Below are positions 6,218 through 13,836 of a stretch of 13,836 nt of DNA, piece after piece. Position 1 is the stretch's first letter. Each line of letters begins with the position of its first letter. The notes beneath the pieces were generated by a model. The model did not search any database. It was not told the DNA's origin and worked only from the letters and a program-made list of their open reading frames with translations. Location of the stretch: contig SFJB01000030.1 in assembly GCA_004555145.1 (NCBI GenBank), positions 1 through 13,836 of the forward strand. The letters are read 5' to 3'. The DNA comes from Bacteroidales bacterium (GTDB lineage: Bacteria > Bacteroidota > Bacteroidia > Bacteroidales > UBA932). The position numbers and the translations under genes were made by a program.

Positions 6218-7984
6218 ATGTCAGATTATATTGTATCAGCCAGGAAATATCGTCCTGACAGTTTCGAATCACTGATCGGTCAGGACAATATTGCGAGGAC
6301 TCTCAAAAACTCCATTAAGAGAGGCCAGCTTGCGCACGCCTACCTTTTTTGCGGCCCCCGCGGAGTGGGTAAGACAAGTGCTGCGCGCATCTTCGCAAAG
6401 ACCATCAACTGCTATAACCCGAGCCCTGATCTCGAGCCCTGTGGCGAGTGCGAATCCTGCCGTTCCTTCGCGGAGGGACGTTCATACTGCATACACGAGC
6501 TGGATGCAGCGTCAAACAATGGCGTGGAGGATATCAAGGCCCTGATGGACCTGGTGCAGATTCCTCCTCAGACCGGGAAGTATTCCGTCTTCATCATAGA
6601 TGAGGTGCATATGCTCTCCCCTCAGGCCTTCAATGCTTTCCTCAAGACCCTTGAGGAGCCGCCGGCACACGCCATCTTCATCCTTGCCACGACCGAGAAG
6701 CACAAGATACTCCCGACCATTCTGAGCCGCTGCCAGACTTATGACTTCAGCCGTATCAGCATCTCTGACATAGTGAGCAATCTGCGTGCCATCTCCGCCA
6801 AGGAGGGCATAGACATAGATGATGAGTCTCTGCATATCATTGCCGGGAAAGCTGATGGAGCTATGCGCGACGCCCTTACCATTTTCGACCAGACCGTAGC
6901 CTTCTGCGGCACAACGGTAAGGTATGGGGATGTAATGCGCAACCTCAATGTCCTGGATTACGAGTACTGTTTCAAGCTTGTGGACAATTTCCTTGCCGGG
7001 GATTACGCCAGCGCCCTGCTGGTGCTGGATGAAGTTCTTTCGAAGGGCTTCAACCCCCAGTACTTCATATCTGCCCTGGGCTCCCATCTAAGGGACCTTC
7101 TGGTAAGCAGGACAGGAGGACTGGAGTCCCTTGTGGATTTTCCGGAGTCCCTCGCCAAGAGGTACGCCGCCCAGGCTGCAAAATGCTCCGTCAGGTTCCT
7201 CTATGATGCTCTTGCCGTGACTTCCCAGTGCGAGGCCGGATATCGTGCCGCCCTCAATCAGAGGCTCCATATTGAATTCTCCCTTATGAAAATGTGCTTC
7301 CTGCTGACCCAGGCTCCAGCAGCACCGGTGAGTGGTGCGTCCGCCACGATGAACTCTCCGTCCCGACCTGACGCCACTGACCCGGCTCCGAAGCCTGCGT
7401 CTATTGCCAGCCCCGCTCCGAAACCCGATGCCGCTGCGGCGCCTGCAAAAGTGTCCGCTGTGCCAGAGCCTCAGCCGTCCCCGGCACCGAAGCCAGAGCC
7501 TCGCCGCAGTCCCCGTACGGGAGCCTCACTCTCCCTCAGTTCGCTTATGAATGGGGACAGCAAGGAACAGAAGGAGGCTGAAGAGGCGGCAAAGCCTGTG
7601 GAGAACGCCCAGCTCCCTTCCGAGGAGCAGCTTGCCCTCAAGTGGAAGGAACTGGCAGAGTCATACGCTTCCAAACCAAGGCTTGCCAACGCCCTTTCGG
7701 AGGCGAAGCTTTCCTTCCGTGAGGAGGATGGACGGAAAGTGGTCATTTTTACCGTCACCAACGAGGCCCAGCGCCGCTGGATCGAGGAGAAGATGCTCCG
7801 CGAGATGGAAAAGGACTTCTGCGCTCTGGCTTCCTGCAGGATGCTCAGGCTTGAGCCTGCGGTGCTCCCGGAGGAGGAGGTAAAGGAAGTGAAATATATG
7901 CCTAAGGATAAGGCTGAAGACCTTATCAGTCATAATGAGGAGGTAAGGAACCTAGTGATGGATCTCTCCCTCGATGTAAACTGA
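6218..7984 (+). CDS. dnaX: DNA polymerase III subunit gamma/tau (clamp loader ATPase)
   Basis: Motor subunit of the clamp loader that opens and places the beta sliding clamp at replication forks. It has 588 residues. The N-terminal AAA+ domain begins [19 protein letters not shown], with Walker [10 protein letters not shown] (46-54). A zinc module has C65, C75, C78 and C81. Walker B is [10 protein letters not shown] (124-133), and the SRC motif at 170-172 carries the arginine finger R171. The clamp-loader collar domain extends to about 360. A Pro/Ala-rich linker (about 365-435) with repeated APKP units follows. The C-terminal tau-type domain (about 465-588) is probably for polymerase or helicase contact. 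I see no slippery A-AAA-AAG heptamer after the collar domain, so there is no sign of the frameshift that makes a short gamma form in E. coli. First gene of dnaX-lptB-cmk-ispH. Confidence 0.96.
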   Translation: MSDYIVSARKYRPDSFESLIGQDNIARTLKNSIKRGQLAHAYLFCGPRGVGKTSAARIFAKTINCYNPSPDLEPCGECESCRSFAEGRSYCIHELDAASNNGVEDIKALMDLVQIPPQTGKYSVFIIDEVHMLSPQAFNAFLKTLEEPPAHAIFILATTEKHKILPTILSRCQTYDFSRISISDIVSNLRAISAKEGIDIDDESLHIIAGKADGAMRDALTIFDQTVAFCGTTVRYGDVMRNLNVLDYEYCFKLVDNFLAGDYASALLVLDEVLSKGFNPQYFISALGSHLRDLLVSRTGGLESLVDFPESLAKRYAAQAAKCSVRFLYDALAVTSQCEAGYRAALNQRLHIEFSLMKMCFLLTQAPAAPVSGASATMNSPSRPDATDPAPKPASIASPAPKPDAAAAPAKVSAVPEPQPSPAPKPEPRRSPRTGASLSLSSLMNGDSKEQKEAEEAAKPVENAQLPSEEQLALKWKELAESYASKPRLANALSEAKLSFREEDGRKVVIFTVTNEAQRRWIEEKMLREMEKDFCALASCRMLRLEPAVLPEEEVKEVKYMPKDKAEDLISHNEEVRNLVMDLSLDVN

Positions 7985-7994
7985 TGAAAAGTAT

Positions 7995-8786
7995 ATGAAA
8001 CTGCGTTGCGAAAATCTGGTCAAGAAGTACGGTCTGCGCACCGTTGTGAAAGGTGTTTCGATGGAGGTGAGCCAAGGCGAAATCGTAGGTTTCCTCGGTC
8101 CTAACGGTGCCGGCAAGACCACCAGCTTCTATATGATCACGGGACAGATAGTCCCCAATGAAGGCAAGGTCTTCCTTGACGACGAGGAGATTACCGGTAT
8201 GCCTATGTACAAGCGTGCCCAGAAGGGTTTGGGCTACCTGCCGCAGGACGCATCCGTATTCAGGAAGATGTCCGTGGAGGACAATATTCTGTCGGTTATG
8301 GAGATGAGGGGAATCGGCAAGGCGGAGAGGAAGGAGAGACTGGAGTCGCTGATAGACGAGTTCAACCTCTCGAAGGTGCGCAGGTCTCTGGGAATACAGC
8401 TTTCCGGAGGCGAGCGCCGTCGCTGCGAGATAGCCAGGGCTCTGGCGATTGACCCGAAGTTCATCCTTCTTGACGAGCCTTTTGCCGGAGTGGATCCGAT
8501 AGCGGTGGAGGACATCCAGTACATCATCGCAAAGCTGAAGTACCGCAATATAGGGGTTATCATCACCGACCACAATGTGGGTGAGACTCTGGCGATTACC
8601 GACAGGGCGTATCTCCTCTACGAAGGGACTATACTCCAGGAAGGCACGCCTCAGCAGCTTTCCGAGGACGATGACGTGAGGACAAAGTATCTCGGATCAG
8701 GCTTCGTGCTGAAGCGGTCCGTGTCCGTGCAGAGGGCTAAAGACGAGTATGATGCCAAAATGAAAAAAGAGAAAGAGAATGATTAG
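7995..8786 (+). CDS. lptB: LPS export ABC transporter ATP-binding protein
   Basis: Cytoplasmic ATPase of the LptB2FG transporter, which extracts lipopolysaccharide from the inner membrane and drives it along the Lpt bridge to the outer membrane. It has 263 residues. Walker A is GPNGAGKTT (35-43), the ABC signature is [15 protein letters not shown] (from 136), Walker B is [13 protein letters not shown] (from 156), and the switch histidine is H193 in DHNVGETL. The segments [27 protein letters not shown] and the ending RTKYLGSGF distinguish LptB from branched-chain amino-acid transporter ATPases. A charged C-terminal extension of about 22 residues ([23 protein letters not shown]) makes it longer than the roughly 241-residue E. 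coli protein. It starts 10 nt after the dnaX stop and ends 8 nt inside cmk. Confidence 0.95.
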   Translation: MKLRCENLVKKYGLRTVVKGVSMEVSQGEIVGFLGPNGAGKTTSFYMITGQIVPNEGKVFLDDEEITGMPMYKRAQKGLGYLPQDASVFRKMSVEDNILSVMEMRGIGKAERKERLESLIDEFNLSKVRRSLGIQLSGGERRRCEIARALAIDPKFILLDEPFAGVDPIAVEDIQYIIAKLKYRNIGVIITDHNVGETLAITDRAYLLYEGTILQEGTPQQLSEDDDVRTKYLGSGFVLKRSVSVQRAKDEYDAKMKKEKEND

Positions 8787-9468
8787 AATACCGGACATCA
8801 CCATAGCGGTGGACGGATTTTCCTCCACCGGCAAGAGCTCCTTTGCGAAGGAGGTGGCGAAGAAGTTCAGCTTCCTTTACCTGGATTCCGGAGCTTTGTA
8901 CAGGGGAGTGACCCTATTCGCCCAGGAGAACGGGTTTATTGATGCGGACAACAAGGTCTCCGAAGGGCTTGAGGCTGCGCTCGAAGGGCTGGACCTGCAC
9001 TTCGGGGAGGGCGGCGCACTCCACATCGGGGAGCGGTGCATAGAGATGGAAATACGCTCAATGGGCGTGTCTTCGCAGGTGAGCCCCATAGCCACGGTGC
9101 CCTATGTGCGCAGCTGGGTGGACAAACGCCTGCATTACCTTGCCTCATCGGGGAGGGTGGTTATGGACGGCAGGGACATAGGCACTACCGTGTTCCCGAA
9201 TGCTGAGCTCAAGATTTTTATGACAGCCAGGGAGGAAGTGCGCGCGAAGCGCCGCTTCGACGAGATGAAGTCCAAGGGCGGCAACCCGGACCTCGAGGAG
9301 GTGCTGGCAAACCTCCGAGAGAGGGATTATATTGATTCCCACCGCAGCACCTCACCTCTGCGCAGGGCTGACGACGCCTTTGAACTGGACAATTCTGATA
9401 TGAGCATGGCCGAAGAACTCAGCTGGGTTCAGGGCCTGATACAGGGCCGTTTCGGCCTTTTGGGATAG
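8779..9468 (+). CDS. cmk: Cytidylate kinase
   Basis: Phosphorylates CMP and dCMP to the diphosphates, recycling cytidine nucleotides from RNA turnover and lipid synthesis. It has 229 residues. The P-loop [13 protein letters not shown] (12-24) is the Bacteroidota variant of the usual DGPSGSGKS. Family landmarks follow: [16 protein letters not shown] (about 33-48), [22 protein letters not shown] (from 129), and the LID and NMP-contact region [22 protein letters not shown] (from 179). The start ATG lies within the end of lptB (8-nt overlap). It gives the canonical N-terminus and suggests translational coupling. ispH begins 3 nt after its stop. Confidence 0.95.
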   Translation: MIRIPDITIAVDGFSSTGKSSFAKEVAKKFSFLYLDSGALYRGVTLFAQENGFIDADNKVSEGLEAALEGLDLHFGEGGALHIGERCIEMEIRSMGVSSQVSPIATVPYVRSWVDKRLHYLASSGRVVMDGRDIGTTVFPNAELKIFMTAREEVRAKRRFDEMKSKGGNPDLEEVLANLRERDYIDSHRSTSPLRRADDAFELDNSDMSMAEELSWVQGLIQGRFGLLG

Positions 9469-9471
9469 GCG

Positions 9472-10338
9472 ATGCGCGTAGAGATAGATTCACATTCCGG
9501 CTTCTGTGGAGGAGTTATCAGGGCCATAGGCACGGCTGAGAAGTACCTTCATTCCCACGGAGGCAGGCTTTATTCCCTTGGAGCGATAGTTCACAACGAG
9601 GAAGAGCTCTCCCGCCTCGCTTCACTCGGCTTGGTGTGCATCGATAGCCTGGACGGGCGTTCCCCGGTACTGATCCGTGCCCACGGGGAGCCGCCTTCCA
9701 TCTACCGGGAGGCGCAGGAGTCAGGGATAGAGCTGATTGACTGCACCTGTCCCGTGGTGCTCAAATTGCAGGGACAGATACGCGAAGCCTATGCAAGGCT
9801 TTCAGCCTCAGGCGGAAGCCTGGTGATTTTCGGAAAGACAGGACATCCGGAAGTGCTTGGCTTGATGGGACAGGTTAACTCCGACGTCACGGTGATTCAG
9901 AGTCTGGAAGAGCTCAAACCCCTCCTGGAGAAGGGTATGCTTCCTGTGGACAAGGACATAGAGCTGTTTTCGCAGACCACGATGAGCCCTTCCGAGTATG
10001 AGAGGGTGTACTCATATCTGCAAAGCTCGATGCGTGGTGCATCGCTCACGGTCCACAATACCATATGCTCGCAGGTTAGCTCCAGACACAGGGAACTGAT
10101 GCAGTTTGCGCGTAACCACGATGTCATTGTGTTCGTGTCCGGAAAGGAGAGCTCCAACGGGAAGGTCTTGTACGAACTCTGCCGCAGCGTCAATCCCCGA
10201 ACTTACCACATAGTCTCGCCTGAAGGTCTCGACCCTAGCTGGTTCGATTCTGCCGACAGTGCAGGAGTGTGCGGGGCGACATCCACGCCTAAGTGGTTGC
10301 TGGAAAACGTGTCCCGGGCCATAGAAAATTTGCATTAG
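9472..10338 (+). CDS. ispH: 4-hydroxy-3-methylbut-2-enyl diphosphate reductase
   Basis: The last enzyme of the MEP (non-mevalonate) isoprenoid pathway. It reduces HMBPP to IPP and DMAPP using a [4Fe-4S] cluster. It has 288 residues, somewhat shorter than the E. coli protein (316). The three cluster cysteines are visible: C12 in GFCGGV, C93 in DCTCPVV and C199 in NTICSQVSSRHREL. Substrate-binding H41 (IVHNEE), H71 (IRAHGE) and H125, the catalytic E127 in TGHPEV, the QTTMS threonine, SSN in SGKESSNGK, and the serine of GATSTPKWLLENV are all present. The enzyme therefore looks fully functional. A further Cys (C91) sits two residues before C93. It is translated in close sequence with cmk, and its last codons contain the -33 element of the efp promoter. 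Confidence 0.95.
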   Translation: MRVEIDSHSGFCGGVIRAIGTAEKYLHSHGGRLYSLGAIVHNEEELSRLASLGLVCIDSLDGRSPVLIRAHGEPPSIYREAQESGIELIDCTCPVVLKLQGQIREAYARLSASGGSLVIFGKTGHPEVLGLMGQVNSDVTVIQSLEELKPLLEKGMLPVDKDIELFSQTTMSPSEYERVYSYLQSSMRGASLTVHNTICSQVSSRHRELMQFARNHDVIVFVSGKESSNGKVLYELCRSVNPRTYHIVSPEGLDPSWFDSADSAGVCGATSTPKWLLENVSRAIENLH

Positions 10339-10360
10339 TTCCATCATTTGACTAACTTTG
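10329..10360 (+). promoter_or_regulatory. Promoter for efp, partly within the end of ispH
   Basis: TTTG (10329-10332), a 20-nt spacer, then TAACTTTG (10353-10360) matches the Bacteroidota consensus. The -33 element lies in the last codons of ispH. The leader to the efp ATG is about 35 nt and contains a perfect 14-bp A/T palindrome, AATAATTAATTATT (10374-10387). No terminator separates ispH from efp, so read-through is also possible. Confidence 0.7.
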
Positions 10361-10398
10361 CCAAGTTATAGACAATAATTAATTATTTACGATATCTT

Positions 10399-10962
10399 AT
10401 GGCAACAACAGCTGATTTCAAAAACGGTCTTTATCTGAAGTACAATGACAAGCCTTGTATGATTGTGTGGTTCCAGCACGTAAAACCTGGCAAGGGACCT
10501 GCTTTCGTGAAGACCAAACTCCGCAACCTGGAGAACGGACGCATACTTGAGAACACTTTCACCGCAGGTGCGAAGATCGAGACCATCGATGTGGAGCGTC
10601 GTCCATACCAGTTCCTTTATGAAGAGGAGGACGGATTCAACTTTATGCACGAGGAGACCTACGAGCAGATCCTCCTTCCGAAGGAAGTTGTGGAGAATGC
10701 CGACCTTATGAAGGAAGGACAGCACGTGGAGATGATGTTTGTGGTTGGTGAAGAGAAATGCCTCACCTGCGAACTCCCTACCTACGTGACCCTTGAAGTG
10801 ACTTATTCAGAGCCTGCAGTGAAGGGCAATACCGCTTCCACTTCAGCCCTCAAGGAGGTTACTCTCGAGACCGGTGCAAAGATTATGGTTCCTCTCTTCA
10901 TCGAGGCCGGTGAGAAGATTACCGTCAACACTACTGACCGCTCATACGGACAGAGAGTGTAA
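10399..10962 (+). CDS. efp: Translation elongation factor P
   Basis: Binds between the P and E sites and rescues ribosomes stalled on polyproline and similar sequences. It has 187 residues, the normal three-domain length. The N-terminal KOW-like domain begins TTADFKNGLYLKYNDKP and carries the tip loop HVKPGKGPAF. The tip residue is K32, so this is a lysine-type EF-P rather than the arginine type modified by EarP. The middle domain (about 68-130) and the C-terminal OB domain follow. The end is ITVNTTDRSYGQRV, close to the family's YxxR terminal signature. No modification gene (epmA/epmB or earP) is nearby. It has its own promoter and ends at the shared palindromic terminator. Confidence 0.96.
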   Translation: MATTADFKNGLYLKYNDKPCMIVWFQHVKPGKGPAFVKTKLRNLENGRILENTFTAGAKIETIDVERRPYQFLYEEEDGFNFMHEETYEQILLPKEVVENADLMKEGQHVEMMFVVGEEKCLTCELPTYVTLEVTYSEPAVKGNTASTSALKEVTLETGAKIMVPLFIEAGEKITVNTTDRSYGQRV

Positions 10963-10983
10963 GCAAAGACACGGATGCATTAT

Positions 10984-11022
10984 GAAAATAGAGGTCGACT
11001 GTTTCAGTCGGCCTCTATTTTC
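10984..11022. terminator. Long palindromic bidirectional terminator between efp and the DUF4783 gene
   Basis: Left arm GAAAATAGAGGTCGACTG (10984-11001) and right arm CAGTCGGCCTCTATTTTC (11005-11022) pair over 18 positions with a single G-U pair around a TTT loop. A-rich and T-rich ends lie inside the stem on both sides, so it can work in both directions for the convergent genes. The right arm is also coding: it contains the last codons and stop of the DUF4783 gene. Confidence 0.85.
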
Positions 11023-11405
11023 AATTCCTGAATCTTGCATTCGTTGCCTTTGGAACTGACGAATATTGTCACAGAGAAATTCTCGCCCCCGGCGGAAAGA
11101 TTGCCCAGGGCGTACTTCATATTGGCCCGCTCGGCAGTATGGGTGATTTCGAACTCCCTTGGAGTGTACGAGGAGAAGAAGACCTTAAGTATCTGCTTCG
11201 CCTGATTCTTGCTGGTGCTGCCTTCCTGTCCTGCAATGGTGAGCTCCAGATTGGTGTCAAACCAGGCAGACAGACTGTCTGCGTCACCCTTCACTATGTA
11301 CTTGCTGATAGGGCTGAACACATCAAAACTCTCCGTTTGCGCAGATGCAGGCATCCCGAAGAGGAGAGGAAAGATGATAATCAGTATGTTTAATAAATGT
11401 TTCAC
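11004..11405 (-). CDS. DUF4783-family secreted protein
   Basis: A small secreted protein of 133 residues resembling the DUF4783 family of Bacteroidota, whose function is unknown. The signal peptide is MKHLLNILIIIFPLLFGMPASA with a likely cut before Q (about residue 22-23). The mature part of about 110 residues has the look of a small cystatin/NTF2-like fold: an N-terminal helix (FSPISKYIVKGDADSLSAWF), then ELTIAGQEGSTSKNQAKQILKVFF, then strands ending in GNECKIQELKIEAD. The start codon is GTG (11403-11405); no ATG gives an intact signal peptide. No clear TAnnTTTG element lies directly upstream. The 3' end, including the stop, forms one arm of the terminator shared with efp. Family naming is from recall of sequence character and not from a search. 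Confidence 0.75.
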   Translation of the reverse strand: MKHLLNILIIIFPLLFGMPASAQTESFDVFSPISKYIVKGDADSLSAWFDTNLELTIAGQEGSTSKNQAKQILKVFFSSYTPREFEITHTAERANMKYALGNLSAGGENFSVTIFVSSKGNECKIQELKIEAD

Positions 11406-11440
11406 GGAATAAAACGTGCAAAAGCCGTACCATAATGCGA

Positions 11441-11471
11441 TTTGATGTGTAGAAAACTTTGTTTATATTTG
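11441..11471 (+). promoter_or_regulatory. Consensus promoter for rlmH
   Basis: TTTG (11441-11444), a spacer of exactly 19 nt, then TATATTTG (11464-11471) is a full consensus match. The rlmH ATG follows after only 7 nt, so the transcript would have a leader of about 0-5 nt. Confidence 0.75.
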
Positions 11472-11478
11472 TCAGGAT

Positions 11479-11952
11479 ATGAAAATTACGCTCCTTACCG
11501 TGGGGCGGACTGACGTGGAATGGGTCCGCAAGGGTCTCGATTTGTATGTGTCGAGGCTTAGGCATTATGTGCCCTTCTCCCTGATTGAAATCCCGGAACT
11601 GAAGAATGTGTCAGCTTTGGCCAGGGAGCAGATAAAGCAGAAGGAAGGTGAACTTGTCCTGAAGGCTCTCAAGCCTTCGGACTGCGTAATACTTTTGGAT
11701 GAGCGCGGACGGGAGTACAGATCGATTGAGTTTTCCGCGATGCTGGAGGACAGGATGAGCAGGGGAGGACGGGACCTTGTCTTCGTCGTCGGGGGAGCAT
11801 ACGGGTTCAGCGATGCGGTATATTCCCGTTCCGACGAAAAGATCTCCCTTTCAAAAATGACCTTCTCCCATCAGATGGTGAGAACGATTTTTGCAGAGCA
11901 GCTCTATCGGGCTTTCACAATCATGAAAGGAGAGCCTTATCATCACGAATAA
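11479..11952 (+). CDS. rlmH: 23S rRNA (pseudouridine-1915-N3)-methyltransferase
   Basis: SPOUT-class methyltransferase that modifies pseudouridine 1915 in helix 69 of 23S rRNA on assembled 70S ribosomes. It has 157 residues, the normal length. It begins MKITLLTVGRTDVEWV. The cofactor-binding trefoil knot is represented by DCVILLDERGREYRSIEFSAML, DLVFVVGGAYGFSDAVY and the signature KISLSKMTFSHQMVRTIFAEQLYRAFTIMKGEPYHHE. GGAYGF has Ala where many homologues have Pro (GGPxGF). It is preceded by a strong promoter with almost no leader. Its TAA stop directly abuts the ATG of the next gene. Confidence 0.96.
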   Translation: MKITLLTVGRTDVEWVRKGLDLYVSRLRHYVPFSLIEIPELKNVSALAREQIKQKEGELVLKALKPSDCVILLDERGREYRSIEFSAMLEDRMSRGGRDLVFVVGGAYGFSDAVYSRSDEKISLSKMTFSHQMVRTIFAEQLYRAFTIMKGEPYHHE

Positions 11953-13836
11953 ATGAAGAACAGGAAGAAAATATTCAGCGTTCTCACCGTCCTGATGCTT
12001 TTGGCAAGTGCGGTGATGATGGTATTCTCATCCACCAGGGTCAGAAGTGCAGCAGATGCCGACAGGGTGGCTGCCGGGGTGTCGCGAGCATTACAAAAGC
12101 GTATGGACCTGCTGGACAAGTATATTGCCCAGGCCTTGGCCCAGGATCCTTCGGGCTGGCTTTCGCTGGAAGGTCTGCCTTCGGATATGGTTGTGTACCG
12201 CTACATTGAGGACACGCTCCAATCCTGGGTGGGGGAGTTCCCGGTTTCCAATGACAATATACATTCAGGCACCTATCTTCCTGTCATCACCAATCCTGCC
12301 CGTTCCCTGGTTTCTCCGCTTTCCAACATAGGAGAATCGGCGAGACTGGTAAATATGGGGCAGCAATGGTTCATTGCCAAGTCTCAGGTTGAGGACAACT
12401 GCCGCGTCATTGCCGGAATAGAGATTCTCGGCAATATGAACGGTCAGCGTATGCGGGTCAACCCTGCCCTGCACATCAATCCCTGTTATGCAGTAAGGAG
12501 TCTTGCCGAGACCGGCGGATCTGCCGTGTACCTTGACGGTGAACCTGTGTTCAAGGTTATATGTGAGACTCTGGATGCCTCTCTGCTTCAGGATCCCGGT
12601 CTGTTGTGGTTTGCGTTCGCGTTTTTGATAGCTGCCGCTTTCTGCTTCCTTCTTGCCGAGAGGAACGTGAAGCGTCTGTTCATCACCCTGCTTGTGCTGG
12701 TCTGCGTGATGACTTCATTCTACCTCTGGGGCCGCAACGCCGGCGGACGCTTCATCATCTTCTCCCCGGTGCTCTATGCCGGTGGGGCAGTGTTCAGCTC
12801 GCTTGGAGCCGTGGTCATTGCCAATCTCGCCATTCTGCTCATCGTTTCATGCATATATATCGCACGTGACAGTCTCTCCGGGATGTTCCGTAATGATTCC
12901 TCCCGCTGGGTCTTTATCGTTTGCGACCTGGCGCTGATTCTGCTGCTGCTTGCCTACACTCACCTTATGCTCAAGAGCATAATCCTGAATTCCGGCATCA
13001 CTATGGAACTTTACAAGCCGGCGGAATTCACTCCTTTCTGCGCCATAGTGTATGCCTCATTCATTTCCATGCTGATGAGCGTGCCTATGCTTGCACAACT
13101 GGGCTCGGTTTCAGCGCCCGGCCGTTACCGTGGCAAGTTCAATGCATTCTCGATGGGGAACAAGCTCCTTTACAGTGTCTTCATAGCAGTATATCTGATA
13201 GGTATCTCCTCTACTCTCGGTTTCCGCAAGGAGCAGGACCGTATGGAGGTGCTGGCAAACCGTCTTTCTTTCGACAGGGACATCTCCCTTGAAATGCGGC
13301 TTCGCAGAATAGAGAACCAGATAGCTGAGGATATGATCATTTCCGCCTTGTCTGTATTCAACAATACCGCTTCCACAATTCAGGGGCGAATACTGGACAC
13401 TTATTTCTCCCGCACCGAGCAGGATTATCTTGTATCAGTGTATGTGTTCAATGACAGCAACAACACCCGTGCTGCCCTGGACCAGTATAACCGCTTGCTG
13501 AAGGACGGGGTTCCGATCGCTGACAATTCCCGCTTCCTGTACGTGAAAAGGGATAGCGGCCACTCCTATTATGTGGGCCTCTTCCTCTATCTGGTTGAGG
13601 GCAACGGTATCAGCAGGGTGCTTGTGTGTCTGGAGTCCAGGGACATACGCGGCAACAAGGGTTACGCCAGCATATTCGGCATTACTCCTCCCGGCAAGGT
13701 TACGATCCCGGCAGGTTATTCCTACGCCAGGTATGAGGGGACGAATCTTAAATCCAGCCACGGCAGTTTTGCTTACCCTACCAAGCTCAGTCCGAAATTG
13801 AGAAATATCGCTTACGAGCTCAAGAACAGGTCCGAG
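11953..13836 (+). CDS. Large multi-pass membrane protein, probable sensor histidine kinase N-terminal half (cut by window edge)
   Basis: An open frame from the ATG at 11953, directly after the rlmH stop, runs 628 codons to the window end with no stop. The N-terminus is MKNRKKIFSVLTVLMLLASAVMMVF, one membrane helix or uncleaved signal anchor. A soluble region of about 190 residues (26-215) follows and is probably periplasmic. At least six hydrophobic segments come next, roughly 216-237, 241-259, 267-304 (long enough for two), 319-340, 360-383 and 402-420. A second soluble region (421-628) starts with a charged, coiled-coil-like helix (RKEQDRMEVLANRLSFDRD) and includes AGYSYARYEG...SHGSFAYP, a pattern I associate with extracellular sensor domains of Bacteroidales histidine kinases. 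No kinase H-box or ATPase motif is in the window, so the kinase assignment is inference. A different large membrane protein remains possible. Confidence 0.6.
   Translation, partial: MKNRKKIFSVLTVLMLLASAVMMVFSSTRVRSAADADRVAAGVSRALQKRMDLLDKYIAQALAQDPSGWLSLEGLPSDMVVYRYIEDTLQSWVGEFPVSNDNIHSGTYLPVITNPARSLVSPLSNIGESARLVNMGQQWFIAKSQVEDNCRVIAGIEILGNMNGQRMRVNPALHINPCYAVRSLAETGGSAVYLDGEPVFKVICETLDASLLQDPGLLWFAFAFLIAAAFCFLLAERNVKRLFITLLVLVCVMTSFYLWGRNAGGRFIIFSPVLYAGGAVFSSLGAVVIANLAILLIVSCIYIARDSLSGMFRNDSSRWVFIVCDLALILLLLAYTHLMLKSIILNSGITMELYKPAEFTPFCAIVYASFISMLMSVPMLAQLGSVSAPGRYRGKFNAFSMGNKLLYSVFIAVYLIGISSTLGFRKEQDRMEVLANRLSFDRDISLEMRLRRIENQIAEDMIISALSVFNNTASTIQGRILDTYFSRTEQDYLVSVYVFNDSNNTRAALDQYNRLLKDGVPIADNSRFLYVKRDSGHSYYVGLFLYLVEGNGISRVLVCLESRDIRGNKGYASIFGITPPGKVTIPAGYSYARYEGTNLKSSHGSFAYPTKLSPKLRNIAYELKNRSE

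Noticed and set aside
7260..7984. Programmed frameshift in dnaX giving a short gamma subunit
   Set aside because: No slippery A-AAA-AAG or similar run is visible downstream of the collar domain, and the frame continues intact to a full tau-like length.
7926..8573. Open frame of 215 codons on the minus strand across lptB
   Set aside because: It is fully antisense to lptB, which has every ABC ATPase motif in place. No independent support.
11139..11412. Plus-strand open frames opposite the DUF4783 gene
   Set aside because: They lack plausible start context. The minus-strand reading has a clean signal peptide and a coherent small secreted protein.
12047..13292. Several short plus-strand frames between 12047 and 13292
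   Set aside because: They are alternative-frame shadows of the single 628-codon open frame that begins at 11953 and runs off the window.

Overview
This is a stretch of a Bacteroidota chromosome, most likely order Bacteroidales. Three things point there. Upstream regions carry the Bacteroidota promoter pattern (TTTG, about 19-20 nt, then TAnnTTTG). Start codons are preceded by A/T-rich sequence rather than Shine-Dalgarno motifs. The proteins have Bacteroidota features, such as the MDTxSYKT start of L13, a DUF4783 protein and a five-helix cytochrome b subunit. Coding sequence is moderately GC-rich with C/G-ending codons. I see no mobile element, CRISPR array, rRNA or tRNA. The window is almost entirely housekeeping core genome, and no gap between genes exceeds about 155 nt.

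Layout. (1) Minus strand, 1-946: pyrH followed by frr, with frr running off the left edge. (2) Plus strand, 1063-4725: a solitary sdhC-type cytochrome b gene, then rplM-rpsI-rpsB-tsf (L13, S9, S2, EF-Ts) under a strong promoter, closed by a bidirectional terminator. (3) Minus strand, 4795-6178: a secreted protein of unknown function whose end overlaps the start of a COMT-type O-methyltransferase. (4) Plus strand, 6218-10338: a tight operon dnaX-lptB-cmk-ispH (clamp loader, LPS export ATPase, CMP kinase, last MEP isoprenoid enzyme). (5) efp, with its own promoter partly inside the end of ispH. (6) Minus strand: a small secreted DUF4783 protein convergent with efp; the two share a long palindromic terminator. 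(7) Plus strand, 11479 to the right edge: rlmH, directly abutted by a large multi-pass membrane protein that is cut by the window end and looks like the sensor half of a histidine kinase.

The genes mostly serve translation (L13, S9, S2, EF-Ts, EF-P, RRF, RlmH) and nucleotide metabolism (PyrH, Cmk), plus replication, envelope and isoprenoid functions. No new defence or biosynthetic system is visible. The points worth a second look are small-scale: promoters that should give leaderless or nearly leaderless mRNAs, interlocked divergent promoters, a promoter overlapping a terminator-like hairpin before rplM, a structured spacer before rpsB, an sdhC with no sdhA/B beside it, and the unidentified membrane protein at the right edge.
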